In this document: positions 17,038 to 25,789 of the stretch, one piece after another | Numbering within the stretch: the first letter of the stretch is position 1 | Layout of the letters: the number at the start of each line of letters is the position of its first letter | Assembly: GCF_016427535.1 (NCBI RefSeq) | Contig: NZ_JAELXV010000001.1 | Span: forward strand, 806,001-870,000 | Length of the DNA: 64,000 bases | Origin: Hymenobacter sp. BT559 | Lineage (GTDB): Bacteria; Bacteroidota; Bacteroidia; Cytophagales; Hymenobacteraceae | Direction: 5' to 3' | Made by a program: the position numbers and the translations under genes | The notes under the pieces: model-generated | The model's database searches: none | The model's input: only the letters and a program-made list of their open reading frames with translations | Told to the model about the DNA's origin: nothing

Positions 17038-17483
17038 ATGCGGCACCTTCTACTAGTTGGGTTCTTTTTGCTAACCACTTTACTGGGTCGGGCGCAATCT
17101 CCTGCCCCAGATACCTCGCCGCCGCTAGCTGCTAGCGAAGCTGCAGTAGCCCTGGATACCGTAGCAGCTTTGCACAACTTTTATCAGCACAAGCGGCGGG
17201 CCTTACCACGGGTACTGCTCATGACCGGCGGAGCTTTTGCGCTCACTATTCTCATTCATAATATGTTTGCCGATGAGCCGCGAAATTTAAGTAGTGCGTT
17301 GCTACCGTTCTCTCTTGGAGCGTTAAGCGTTCCCGTTTAGGTGGTGAGGCGCTTTATTATAGACAGTATAACAAGCGCCACGAGCGGCGTACTATCGAAG
17401 AATTTCAAGCGCACCAGTTGCGCCAAGAGTTGCGAGAGCAGTTGCTACCAAAGTATTTCCAGCCAGTACCGCTGGCTAGGTAG
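17038..17483 (+). pseudogene. Small secreted membrane-anchored protein gene interrupted by a frameshift
   Basis: The first frame (17038-17340) gives a signal peptide (MRHLLLVGFFLLTTLLGRAQ), a DTVAALHNFYQHKRR segment and a hydrophobic stretch, then stops right after GALSVPV. The -1 frame resumes immediately as GGEALYYRQYNKRHERRTIE and continues to PKYFQPVPLAR with TAG at 17481-17483. Adding one T to the three-T run at 17336-17338 restores a single 149-codon frame reading PVLGGEALYY. The joined architecture (signal, DTVAALH.L motif, helix, basic ER/EFQAHQL tail) resembles a small protein common in Hymenobacter-like genomes; function unknown. Could be a true mutation, a sequencing error or recoding. 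Confidence 0.7.
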
Positions 17484-17691
17484 TCAGAAGCGACTTCGCC
17501 TTTGCCCAAGTAGCTAGGTCAATAGACTTCACCGCGATATCGCATTCGCTCGCACCAGCCCCTGACAAGGCAAGCAGTCGCACTAGCTTTCCTCTAAGAT
17601 AAAACGAAGGTTTATACCCAAATACTTCATAGCAGCTCCGGCTCGTCATCACTTCTAACACCACTCGCACCCACAAAGCCGACCTTTTCAC
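17476..17691 (-). CDS. Uncertain small ORF (71 codons), no recognised family
   Basis: An open frame on the minus strand, MKRSALWVRVVLEVMTSRSC at the start and DLATWAKAKSLLTT at the end. Composition is protein-like but no motif is recognised and its 3' end overlaps the frameshifted gene by 8 nt. It occupies a gap of about 285 nt before topB that otherwise holds nothing I can name. Could be chance. Confidence 0.25.
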   Translation of the reverse strand: MKRSALWVRVVLEVMTSRSCYEVFGYKPSFYLRGKLVRLLALSGAGASECDIAVKSIDLATWAKAKSLLTT

Positions 17692-17768
17692 GACGTATTT
17701 TTGTTGATTAGTCAGCCCAGCGCAGCTGGGCGTATCCGTTTAATCCGACAAATCCGTTTGAATCTGCG

Positions 17769-20327
17769 ATGAAGGTATGTCTTGCCGAAAAGCCCAGTGT
17801 AGCCCGTGAAATTGCCCAGGTCATCGGGGCCGACCGGCGCATGGATGGCTACTACGAGGGCAACGGCTACCAAGTAACGTGGACCTTTGGCCACTTCTGC
17901 CAGTTAAAGGAGCCCGACGACTACCGCCCCGAGTGGAAGCGCTGGAACCTGCACGACCTGCCCATGATACCCGACGCGTTCGGTATCAAGCTCATGCGCC
18001 GCGACGACGGCGTGGTCAAGCAGTTCAACACCATCAAGCGCCTGCTCGACGAAGCCACCGAAGTCATCAACTGCGGCGACGCCGGGCAGGAGGGCGAGGT
18101 CATTCAGCGCTGGGTTATTCACGAGGCGAAGTGCCGCAAGCCCGTCAAGCGCTTGTGGATTTCGTCGCTCACCGAAGAAGCTATCCGCCAAGGCTTTCAG
18201 AACCTGCGCGAAGGCAAGGAGTTTGACAGCCTGTACCAGGCAGGGCGCAGCCGCGCCGTGGGCGACTGGTTGCTGGGCCTGAACGCCACGCGCTTGTTCA
18301 CCCTCAAGTACACCACCTACCAGGACAAGCAGCTGCTGAGCATCGGGCGGGTGCAAACGCCCACGCTAGCTTTGCTGGTAGCCCGCCACCACGAAATTGC
18401 CAACTTCAAGCCTGAGCCGTATTGGGTCTTGAAGACCGAATACCGCAACACCACCTTCACGCGCATCAACACCGAGGCCGAGCAAAAGGAAGCCCAGGAT
18501 GCGCCCGACGAGCAGTCGCGCCTGCGCGCCCTAGGGTACTTTGTGAAGGAAGATGAGGCCAAGCAAGCCCTCGAAACGGTGAAGCCTGCGCCGCTCACCG
18601 TCACAAGCGTTGAGATTAAAAAAGGCCGCGAATCGCCCCCTAGGCTCTTCGACTTGACCTCGCTGCAAGTGCAGTGCAACAACCAGTTGGGCCTCTCAGC
18701 CGAGGACACGCTCAAAATCGTGCAGGCTTTGTACGAGAAGAAGGCCGTGAGCTACCCTAGGGTCGATACCACGTTCTTGCCCGACGACGTGTACTCCAAG
18801 ATTCCAAGCATCCTGCGGGGCATTGGGTACGAGAACTTCACGGGGCCGCTGCTTGAAAAGAAGATTCCGAAGACGCCTAAGGTTTTCAATAACAACAAGG
18901 TAACCGACCACCACGCCATCATTCCGACGGGGAGTGGCCGGCCGAGCGGGGGCATGGAGACCAGTGTGTACGACATCATCGTGCGCCGCTTCATCGCCGC
19001 GTTTTATCCCGACTGCGAAGTCAGCAACACCACCGTGCTGGCCGAGGCGGCGGGCTTCCTGTTCCGGGTGCGTGGCCGCCAGATTCTCAGCCCCGGCTGG
19101 CGCGTCATCTACGGCGACCCTACGCAGCAGGCCGCGCCTAAGCCCGCCGCCCCGGCCGGCGAAAAAGCCGCCACCGGCGCCGAAGAAAACGACGACGTAG
19201 TAAGCACCGTGCTGCCCAACTTTACGAAGGGAGAAAGCGGCCCACACCAGCCGCGGCTGGAAAGCAAGATGACGCAGCCGCCCAAGGACTACACCGAGGC
19301 CAGCTTACTGCGCGGTATGGAAACGGCCGGCCGTAATATCGATGACGACGAATTGCGTCTGGCGATGAAGGAAAATGGCATTGGCCGCCCCAGTACCCGT
19401 GCCGCCATCATCGAAACGCTGTTCAAGCGCAACTACATCCGGCGCGATAAAAAGCGCATCCTGCCCACGCCCACCGGCATCGAGCTCATCGGCCTCATTC
19501 GCAACCCCACGCTGAAATCAGCGGAGCTAACCGGCCAGTGGGAGAAGAAGTTGCGCCAAATCGAGCGCAATGAATTGCCTTCCGACCAGTTCTTAGAAGA
19601 GCTGAAGGGCTTGGTGCGCGAGATGGTGCAGGAGGTGAAAACTGACCGCAGCGGCCGGGCAGTGTCGTCGGCCCCCGCGGTCGTTGCCGAGCCACCTAGG
19701 GCCAAGAGCCAGCCAGCTAGCACTGGTACAGTTAAGGGAAAAGCTAGTAGCGCGCCTGCCTCGGCCACCGGCCTAGGTGCTTGCCCGGCCTGCAAAACCG
19801 GCCACATCCTGCGGGGTAAAACGGCCTTTGGCTGCGCTCGCTTCCGTGAAGGCTGCCAGTTTCGGCTGCCCGCCGAAATCCTAGGTAAGAAACTGACTGA
19901 CCCGCAGGTGAAAGCGTTGCTGAGCAAAGGCCGCACCCAGCTCATCAAGGGCTTCGTGACGGGCGCGGGCGAAAAGCTCGACGGCGCGCTGACGCTCGAT
20001 GCCAAGCTGCAGCCCGAGCTAGTGCCCGCCGCCGAAAGCAAGCCTACCACCGCCACCGACCCCGGCCAGATACCGTGCCCGGTGTGCAAGCTCGGTACCA
20101 TGCTCAAGGGCAGCAGCGCTTTCGGTTGCTCGCGCTTCCGCGAAGACTGCCAGTTTCGAGTGCCCTTCGAGTGGGGCGGCAAGAAGCTGACCGACACGCA
20201 ACTACGCCAGCTCCTACGCCGCGGCGAAACTGGCGTCATCAAAGGCTTCCTATCAGCCAAAACCGGTAAGAAATACGACGCGGCGCTGAAGGTAGACGAA
20301 GGCCGCGTGATACCGGTGTTTCAGTAG
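17769..20327 (+). CDS. topB: DNA topoisomerase III (type IA)
   Basis: An 852-residue type IA topoisomerase that relaxes or decatenates DNA by passing one strand through a 5'-phosphotyrosyl break. The Toprim domain opens with LAEKPSVAREIAQVIG; its acidic motif reads NCGDAGQEGEVIQRW (101-115). The catalytic Tyr is in AVSYPRVDTTFLP (Tyr at about 329), followed by NKVTDHHAIIPTG. After the core come two similar C-terminal modules beginning at about 672 (CPACKTGHI...FGCARFREGCQF) and 770 (CPVCKLGTM...FGCSRFREDCQF), each with four Cys likely binding zinc. The sequence differs from the usual DPDREGE in the Toprim motif. Starts at ATG 17769; monocistronic, ending near a REP-like palindrome. Confidence 0.95.
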   Translation: MKVCLAEKPSVAREIAQVIGADRRMDGYYEGNGYQVTWTFGHFCQLKEPDDYRPEWKRWNLHDLPMIPDAFGIKLMRRDDGVVKQFNTIKRLLDEATEVINCGDAGQEGEVIQRWVIHEAKCRKPVKRLWISSLTEEAIRQGFQNLREGKEFDSLYQAGRSRAVGDWLLGLNATRLFTLKYTTYQDKQLLSIGRVQTPTLALLVARHHEIANFKPEPYWVLKTEYRNTTFTRINTEAEQKEAQDAPDEQSRLRALGYFVKEDEAKQALETVKPAPLTVTSVEIKKGRESPPRLFDLTSLQVQCNNQLGLSAEDTLKIVQALYEKKAVSYPRVDTTFLPDDVYSKIPSILRGIGYENFTGPLLEKKIPKTPKVFNNNKVTDHHAIIPTGSGRPSGGMETSVYDIIVRRFIAAFYPDCEVSNTTVLAEAAGFLFRVRGRQILSPGWRVIYGDPTQQAAPKPAAPAGEKAATGAEENDDVVSTVLPNFTKGESGPHQPRLESKMTQPPKDYTEASLLRGMETAGRNIDDDELRLAMKENGIGRPSTRAAIIETLFKRNYIRRDKKRILPTPTGIELIGLIRNPTLKSAELTGQWEKKLRQIERNELPSDQFLEELKGLVREMVQEVKTDRSGRAVSSAPAVVAEPPRAKSQPASTGTVKGKASSAPASATGLGACPACKTGHILRGKTAFGCARFREGCQFRLPAEILGKKLTDPQVKALLSKGRTQLIKGFVTGAGEKLDGALTLDAKLQPELVPAAESKPTTATDPGQIPCPVCKLGTMLKGSSAFGCSRFREDCQFRVPFEWGGKKLTDTQLRQLLRRGETGVIKGFLSAKTGKKYDAALKVDEGRVIPVFQ

Positions 20328-20341
20328 TTCCTGTTCTACTT

Positions 20342-20437
20342 AATAACAATTGTCATGCTGAGCTTGCAAAGCATCTTATCGTGCAAGGTCCTGACCTGAT
20401 AAGATGCTTCGCAAGCTCAGCATGACAACTGTTGTTA
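20342..20437. repeat. REP-like palindrome (TGTCATGCTGAGC...)
   Basis: Inverted arms TAACAATTGTCATGCTGAGC.../...GCTCAGCATGACAACTGTTG with GCATCTTATC and GATAAGATGC inside. It sits between the convergent stop codons of topB (15 nt away) and the MORN-repeat gene (9 nt away), so it may also serve as a bidirectional terminator-like structure. Confidence 0.85.
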
Positions 20438-20445
20438 AGTGATAC

Positions 20446-21909
20446 TTACTTCTTCGCTTTGGGCTTGGGGGCCACGTAAGGCTTGCCGTTGAGCTTGGTG
20501 CGGGTGGCAGTACCTAGGGGCTTGCCGTCGCGGAACGTAACCTGGTGGTCGATGCTCTGGCCATCGGCTTTGTAGTAGGTCCACTGGCCACTGGATTTAC
20601 CGTTTTTGTACTGGCCTACTTCGGCCTGGGTACCATCTTCGCGCAGCTCGCGGTAGGGCCCCGAAAGTATGCCTTTGAGGTAGGTGCCTTCTTTCCAAAG
20701 CTTGCCCGAAGCGAAGTATTGTTGCCCTAGGCCGGTTTGCAGGCCATTTTCGAATTGCTGGCGCGATTGCACTTGTCCGTTTTCAAAGTAGGTGAGGCGC
20801 TCGCCTTGCAGCTTGCCAGTAGGGGCGTAGGTCTCGACTTTGCGGGGCGTCTTGCCGTCGGGGTAGTACTCGTGCCAGGTGCCCACGGGATGGTTGGCGC
20901 GGTACTGCTCCTCGGCCTGGCGGGTGGGGGTAGCGGTGTCGTAGTAACGCACCGTTTTGTGGTCGCGGCCCTGGGCCGAGTAGTCGGTTTCCTCTTTGAG
21001 TTGGCCGCTTTCGTAGTAATCGAGGGCGCGGCCGGTGGGCACTCCTAGGCGGTAGGTGGTCTTGCTTTTGAGCTTGCCGCTGGGGTAGTACGAGGTAGCC
21101 AGGCCATCGAGGGCTGCGGTGCCGGTGCGCGGGGCCACGCGCTTGGTGAGGTCGTCGCCAAGCTTATTGGTTACGGCGCGTTCCTTCACGGCGGCTGGCG
21201 AGTAGTTGCCCTCCGTCTGGAGCTGGCCGGTGGCGTAGTACGAGCGGTAGGTGCCCTTGCCAGTTTGGTCGTTGAGCACGGTCTCGCTTTCCAGTTGGCC
21301 GGTGTCGTAGTAGGTTTTGTACGAGCCGCTCAGCAGGCCGCTGCGCAAGGTGCCTTCGCTCTGCACTTTGCCATTGGGGTAGAAGAACTTAACCGCGCCA
21401 TTGGGCTGGCCGTTGACGTAGGTGACCTCGGCGGCGGGCTGACCGCTGGCATACAGCTCGCGCACGGCCCCCGTGGGCTGGCCCTTGCCATCTAGGGTGG
21501 TTTGCAGCTTGATTTCGCCGGTGGGGTGGTAGGTGGTGAGCGGGCCACTGGGCGCATCGTCTACAAAAGTGCCCACCTGCGCCACTTTGCCACCTTCATA
21601 GTAGGTTTTGAAGGGGCCTTGGCGCACGCCGGCGCGGTAAGTAGCTTCGAGCCGCCGCTGGCCATTGGGGTGATACTCAACGTACACCGAGTCGCGCTTG
21701 CCATCGGTGTAGCGGGTTTGTGCCTCTAGCTGGCCGCGGTAGTAAAAGCGTTTGTAGGGCCCTTGCATCACCGTGTCGGCGGCTACGAGCGCCCGAAAAA
21801 TCTCGCGCGGGTGGGTTTTGGTCGAGTCGAAATACGTGATGACACGCTGGCTACGCTGGCCGTGAGCCGCCAGCGGCAACGCGAATAGTAGGAACAAAAA
21901 ATGCCTCAT
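20446..21909 (-). CDS. Secreted MORN/YwqK-type repeat protein
   Basis: A 487-residue protein with signal peptide (MRHFLFLLFALPLAAHGQ) followed by about 15 tandem units of some 23 residues with the core Y(Y/H)xxGxxxxExxY, for example YHPNGQRRLEATY, FYPNGKVQSEGTL, YYPSGKLKSKTTY and YFENGQVQSRQQF. These are MORN-like repeats, the kind annotated as toxin-antitoxin YwqK-family proteins. Here no toxin gene is adjacent and the protein is predicted to be exported, so an antitoxin role is doubtful. Start is ATG 21909; the frame is open to 22038 but the signal peptide starts at 21909. Confidence 0.85.
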   Translation of the reverse strand: MRHFLFLLFALPLAAHGQRSQRVITYFDSTKTHPREIFRALVAADTVMQGPYKRFYYRGQLEAQTRYTDGKRDSVYVEYHPNGQRRLEATYRAGVRQGPFKTYYEGGKVAQVGTFVDDAPSGPLTTYHPTGEIKLQTTLDGKGQPTGAVRELYASGQPAAEVTYVNGQPNGAVKFFYPNGKVQSEGTLRSGLLSGSYKTYYDTGQLESETVLNDQTGKGTYRSYYATGQLQTEGNYSPAAVKERAVTNKLGDDLTKRVAPRTGTAALDGLATSYYPSGKLKSKTTYRLGVPTGRALDYYESGQLKEETDYSAQGRDHKTVRYYDTATPTRQAEEQYRANHPVGTWHEYYPDGKTPRKVETYAPTGKLQGERLTYFENGQVQSRQQFENGLQTGLGQQYFASGKLWKEGTYLKGILSGPYRELREDGTQAEVGQYKNGKSSGQWTYYKADGQSIDHQVTFRDGKPLGTATRTKLNGKPYVAPKPKAKK

Positions 21910-22021
21910 GGCCGCAAGAACGTTAAAATCGCGCTTTCCGTGCGCTTTGGTGCGCGTTGCAAAAAGCTCGCTGGGGCGGTGCAGCGCTCCGCTGCTACTC
22001 CAGAGATACCCAGGCGTACCA

Positions 22022-22063
22022 AAAAGAGAGAGCCGCAACTCCTAGGTCGCGGCTCTCTCTTTT
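22022..22063 (-). terminator. Rho-independent terminator of the thiolase gene
   Basis: Perfect 15-bp stem AAAAGAGAGAGCCGC / GCGGCTCTCTCTTTT with a 12-nt loop, followed on the minus strand by further T. It begins 20 nt after the thiolase stop codon at 22083. Confidence 0.85.
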
Positions 22064-22082
22064 ATTCAACCAAACGGCTTCC

Positions 22083-23264
22083 TTACAGCTTTTCGAGCAC
22101 GATGGAGCTAGCGCCACCGCCGCCGTTGCAAATGCCAGTAACGCCGATTTTGCCGCCTTCCTGCGCCAGCACACTCAGCAGCGTGGTCACGATGCGGGCG
22201 CCCGAGGCACCTAGGGGGTGGCCCAGGCTCACGGCGCCGCCGTACACGTTGACCTTGGTGCCTTCGAGGTTGAGCAGCTTATTATTAGCCAGCGACACTA
22301 CCGAAAAGGCTTCGTTGATTTCGTAGAAATCCACCTCACTAGCCGCAAGGCCAGCGTGCTTCAGCGCCTTCGGAATGGCCAGCGCGGGCGAGGTAGTAAA
22401 CCACTCGGGCGCCTGCTCGGCGTCGGCAAAGCCCCGGATGCGGGCCAGGGGTTTCACGCCTAGCTCGTCGGCTTTCTCGCGGCTCATCAGCAGCACGGCG
22501 GCGGCACCGTCGTTTAGGGTCGAGGCGTTGGCCGCCGTTACGGTGCCTTCTTTAGTGAAAGCTGCTTTGAGGCCCGCGAATTTCTCAAACTGCACCTTAG
22601 TATACTCCTCGTCATCGCTCACCACGGTTTCCTTGCCGCGCACCGAGATAGTTACGGGTACAATTTCATCCTTCTTCTTACCGGCCTGGGCGGCAGCGGC
22701 GCTGCGCTCGTAGCTCTGGCGGGCAAAGGCGTCCTGCTCTTCGCGGGTGATGCCGTAATGCTGGGCCGTGGCATCGGCCGCGTTGCCCATGGCGTAGTCG
22801 TGATACGGGTCCCAGAGGCCGTCTTTTACTAGCCCATCAATCATTTGACCGTTGCCATACTTAGCGCCGAACCGCGCCTTATCGAGGTAATAAGGCACGT
22901 TGCTCATGCTTTCCATGCCGCCGGCCAGTATCACGTCGGCCTGCCCCAGCATAATGGCCTGGGCAGCAAACATAATGGCTTTCGAGCCCGAGGCACATAC
23001 TTTATTCACGGTGGTGCACTCTACGGTGTCGGGCAAGCCGGCTTTCTTGGCTGCCTGCCGGGCCGGGGCCTGCCCTAGGTTAGCCGAAATGACGTTGCCC
23101 ATGATAACCTGCTCAACCTGCTCGGGTGCCACGCCGGCCTTAGCCAGTGCACCTTTAAGGGCAATGGCGCCCAGCTCAACGGCCGTGAGTGAGGCCAGCG
23201 CCCCGCCAAATGAGCCGATGGGCGTACGCACCGCGGCGACGATAACTACTTCTTTTACTTGCAT
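22083..23264 (-). CDS. Acetyl-CoA C-acetyltransferase (thiolase)
   Basis: A 393-residue cytosolic thiolase that condenses two acetyl-CoA to acetoacetyl-CoA or runs the reverse. Landmarks: nucleophilic Cys90 in NKVCASGSKA, the NEAF motif (NEAFSVVSL), the His in GGAVSLGHPLGASGAR, and the second Cys near 379 in GICNGGGGASSIVLEKL. The length and the biosynthetic-type loops favour an AtoB/PhaA-like enzyme over the long fatty-acid oxidation FadA, but no partner gene is adjacent. ATG 23264 begins the conserved MQVKEVVIVAAVRTPIG. Preceded by a TACTTTTG box and followed by a strong terminator, so a single-gene unit. Confidence 0.93.
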   Translation of the reverse strand: MQVKEVVIVAAVRTPIGSFGGALASLTAVELGAIALKGALAKAGVAPEQVEQVIMGNVISANLGQAPARQAAKKAGLPDTVECTTVNKVCASGSKAIMFAAQAIMLGQADVILAGGMESMSNVPYYLDKARFGAKYGNGQMIDGLVKDGLWDPYHDYAMGNAADATAQHYGITREEQDAFARQSYERSAAAAQAGKKKDEIVPVTISVRGKETVVSDDEEYTKVQFEKFAGLKAAFTKEGTVTAANASTLNDGAAAVLLMSREKADELGVKPLARIRGFADAEQAPEWFTTSPALAIPKALKHAGLAASEVDFYEINEAFSVVSLANNKLLNLEGTKVNVYGGAVSLGHPLGASGARIVTTLLSVLAQEGGKIGVTGICNGGGGASSIVLEKL

Positions 23265-23290
23265 AACTGCTTGGGGTGGGAGGGGGGTAG

Positions 23291-23471
23291 GTTAGTGCTT
23301 GGTGCCTAGTACCTAGTGCTTAGAAAGCAGTAAAAAGCAGTCAAGCGATGAGAAGGCACAAAAGTACAACCCACTATTTTTTGAAGCGGGCTTCTTAACC
23401 TATTGGCAGATTTTTCATACATACTAAGCACTAAGCACTAAGCACTAAGCACTAAGCACTAAGCACTAAGC
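23291..23471. repeat. Word-repeat inverted element with seven tandem ACTAAGC heptamers
   Basis: Seven perfect copies of ACTAAGC run from 23423 to 23471, ending 1 nt before the stop codon of the TPR gene. The opposite side (23291-23323) contains the complementary words TTAGTGCTTGG and CCTAGTGCTTAG, so the two ends can pair. Same vocabulary as the element at 58156-58245. Confidence 0.8.
23359..23366 (-). promoter_or_regulatory. Bacteroidota -7 box for the thiolase gene
   Basis: The minus strand reads TACTTTTG (TAnnTTTG), 95 nt upstream of the thiolase start. It lies inside the word-repeat hairpin region 23291-23471. Confidence 0.45.
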
Positions 23472-23472
23472 G

Positions 23473-24513
23473 CTACCACGTAGGCGTGCCTGGCGCAGGA
23501 GGTTTGCCTTGCCGGTCGCGGGGCCGCTGCTGCAAGTATTGCTGCTCGCTGGCGCGCAGAGCATCGAGCAGTTGCTGGGCCTGGGCGGGCGTCAGGCTCA
23601 TAGCCTTGAGGCGCTCACGCTGAGTTTGCAGCTGCAAGTCAGCATCGGCAGCGCTCTCGCGACCGGGGCGCCGACCTCGGCCAGCGGGAGCATCGGCCCC
23701 GGCAGTGGCACTTGCATCGAGGCCGCGCTGGCGGCCCGGCTGCGTACCGCTGGACAGTGGCCGCGCTTCACCGTTGCCGGGCCGAAAACCACCCTGCGCG
23801 CCTGTGCCCGCATTGGGCGTGGGCCGTTGGTTATCGGGCTGGCCATTGGCGTTAGGGAGCGGGCTGGCCGGAGGGGCATCGAGCCGGGGCGGCGCGTTGG
23901 GGGTAGGGGCCTCTCCGGTGCGGTCAGTGCCAGCGCGCGTGCCGGGGCTAGGCTCGCGGCCTTGGTCGGGCTGCTGGGTCGAGTCGCGCGGCGTTTTGGG
24001 ACGGGGTGAAGAAGAGCTTGGTTTCTTACTCGGGGCAGGGGGCGGCAGTGGGGCCGGCCGCTGCCCGGCCATATACTGGCTCAGGAGCTCGAAATTGTAG
24101 CGCGCAGTAGTGTTTTTGGGGTTTAGTACCAGCGCCTGGCGCAGCAAACTCACTGCCTGTGCCGCCTGGCCCTGCTGCGCTACTAGCACAGCTAACTGCT
24201 GCCGAGCTGTGCTGCCAATAGCTGCCGGCACCGCTGGGGCCAGGAGCTGGCCGTAGCTAGCACGGGCTGCCGTGAGCTGGCCTGCCTGTACCTGCGCCTG
24301 CGCTAGGTTGAGGAGCAGCGCAGGTGCTGGGCCCCCATGCCCCGCTAGGGCCACAGCTTGCTGATAAAAGTACACGGCCTCGGCCGGGTGCCCCCGCCGG
24401 GCAGCGGCTTGCCCCTGGGCCTGGGCCGCGTTGTGCTCGCGCACGCGCAAAAGCCAGTGCCACCCGGGCGCCCCGGCTCCTAACAGCAATAAGAGGAGAA
24501 GCCCGGTTTTCAT
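23473..24513 (-). CDS. TPR protein, BatC-like, with long low-complexity tail
   Basis: A 346-residue protein. One N-terminal hydrophobic helix (about 1-22) is followed by a short TPR block (about 30-150: AEAVYFYQQAVAL, LNLAQAQVQAGQL, AVSLLRQALVLNPKNTTARYNFELLSQYM). The rest is a Pro/Gly/Arg/Ser-rich disordered region ending in QRERLKAMSLTPAQAQQLLDALRASEQQYLQQ. This is the arrangement of BatC/BatE-type proteins of the Bat (Bacteroides aerotolerance) cluster. It overlaps the upstream VWA gene by 4 nt (ATGA), so the two are translationally coupled and probably work together at the inner membrane. Confidence 0.8.
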   Translation of the reverse strand: MKTGLLLLLLLGAGAPGWHWLLRVREHNAAQAQGQAAARRGHPAEAVYFYQQAVALAGHGGPAPALLLNLAQAQVQAGQLTAARASYGQLLAPAVPAAIGSTARQQLAVLVAQQGQAAQAVSLLRQALVLNPKNTTARYNFELLSQYMAGQRPAPLPPPAPSKKPSSSSPRPKTPRDSTQQPDQGREPSPGTRAGTDRTGEAPTPNAPPRLDAPPASPLPNANGQPDNQRPTPNAGTGAQGGFRPGNGEARPLSSGTQPGRQRGLDASATAGADAPAGRGRRPGRESAADADLQLQTQRERLKAMSLTPAQAQQLLDALRASEQQYLQQRPRDRQGKPPAPGTPTW

Positions 24514-25511
24514 TGGTCAGGGCGCAATACACGCACCGTTATAAGGCTGTCAATCAGTAGCAGTGCCAGGGCCAGTCCTAGGGGGTAACGATAGCGGTTA
24601 TTAGCTACAGCTACGAGCCGGCTGGCTTGCCCACTGCTAGGCGGCGGAATGGTGCGCAGGCTGGTGAGTAGCGTAGGTAGGCCGTTTTCGCGGTCGTTCA
24701 GCGCCACGTACTGCCCACCGGTTTGGGCGGCTATCTGCAGCAGGGGGGCCTCCCGTAGCCGGCTAGTTACGGGGCGGCCCTGAGCGTTGCGCAGGGCCAC
24801 TTTGCCCCCTGGCGCTGGTACCGGGGCCCCCGCGGCCGTACCCACCCCCATGGTATAAATGCGGGCCCCGGTGCGGCCCAGTGTGCGCAGCACAGGCTCT
24901 AAGGTTTCCCCAAAGTCTTCGCCATCGCTGATAATGACGGCCGCCGTGGCCCGGGGCGGGGTGCCAGGGGGCAAAGTGGCACCTTCGGCAGGCCCTAGGC
25001 GCGAAAGCAATAGGTCGAGCGGAGCGCGCAGGGTAGTGGGCCCGGGGGGTAGCAGCCGGGTGCTGAGTGTATTAATAAACAGCTGTAGGGCAGGTTGGTC
25101 GTAGGTAAGGGGGCACTGCACGCTAGCCTCCGACCCAAACACAATCAGCCCCAGTCGGTCGGCCGGAAAAGCAGTGGCCAACTCGGTAAGGGCGGCCTGC
25201 GTGCGCAGCAGCCGGGTGGGCGCCACATCGGCCGCGTCCATCGAGTGCGACACATCAACCAACAGCCACAAATCGAGCCCACTGGTGCGCACTGCCTGCT
25301 GCTGCACACCTAGGGCTGGGCCCAGCCACGCCAGCAGCAGCAGCGCTCCTATCACAATGCGCAGCGGCAGCTTCCACCCTAGGCGGCCTACGCCTTGGCC
25401 GAGCCGCCGCCCCAGGCGGGCCGTGCGCTGCCACTGCAGTGCCAGCAACAGCCCCAGCAATCCCAGGCCCAATGCCGCCGACGCAAAATCAGGGTAGGCC
25501 CAGGTAAGCAT
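24510..25511 (-). CDS. VWA-domain membrane protein, BatA/BatB-like
   Basis: A 333-residue protein with an N-terminal helix (9-25), a second helix (about 52-70) and a C-terminal helix (about 308-325) bracketing a von Willebrand A domain. The metal-ion-dependent adhesion site is intact: DVSHSMDA (DxSxS), then TLRAPLDLLL (Thr) and VIISDGEDFGE (Asp). In Bat operons BatA and BatB have this topology and are preceded by MoxR and DUF58 genes. Here only one VWA gene plus the TPR gene are present and the upstream region is intergenic, so the cluster is split or reduced. Start ATG 25511. Confidence 0.85.
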   Translation of the reverse strand: MLTWAYPDFASAALGLGLLGLLLALQWQRTARLGRRLGQGVGRLGWKLPLRIVIGALLLLAWLGPALGVQQQAVRTSGLDLWLLVDVSHSMDAADVAPTRLLRTQAALTELATAFPADRLGLIVFGSEASVQCPLTYDQPALQLFINTLSTRLLPPGPTTLRAPLDLLLSRLGPAEGATLPPGTPPRATAAVIISDGEDFGETLEPVLRTLGRTGARIYTMGVGTAAGAPVPAPGGKVALRNAQGRPVTSRLREAPLLQIAAQTGGQYVALNDRENGLPTLLTSLRTIPPPSSGQASRLVAVANNRYRYPLGLALALLLIDSLITVRVLRPDQ

Positions 25512-25739
25512 AGGGACGGGGAAAGGTGGGTGGAAGAGAAATAACCAGGCCTAAGCCTGCCAGCAGTGGGCAAAGCTAGGGCTAGCCGCCCGCAGTGCCC
25601 CTCAGTACGGGCCTCGGCGACCAGCTGGCGCGGTAGTTTTTCAAAACTTAATTAGCGCGTAACCAACCCCAAACGCGGCTTGCGTAAAAAAATGGTGGTA
25701 GAAAGTTCTAAATTTCTCACAAATTTTGCCGGCCTGCCC

Positions 25740-25747
25740 TATCTTTG
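25740..25747 (+). promoter_or_regulatory. Bacteroidota -7 box for tRNA-Ser
   Basis: TATCTTTG plus C, exact TAnnTTTG, 42 nt upstream of the tRNA. AT-rich sequence precedes it but the -33 TTG is not at the ideal spacing. Confidence 0.55.
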
Positions 25748-25789
25748 CACCCGCTAAGGTCATCAAGGCCCTGGCAAGCCCACTACTAC

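Noticed and set aside
19433..20260. A 275-codon minus-strand frame antisense to topB
   Set aside because: Antisense shadow; the plus frame has two four-Cys modules.
23423..23471. Seven tandem heptamers that could suggest a CRISPR array
   Set aside because: Units are 7 nt with no spacers; it is a simple tandem repeat within an inverted element.
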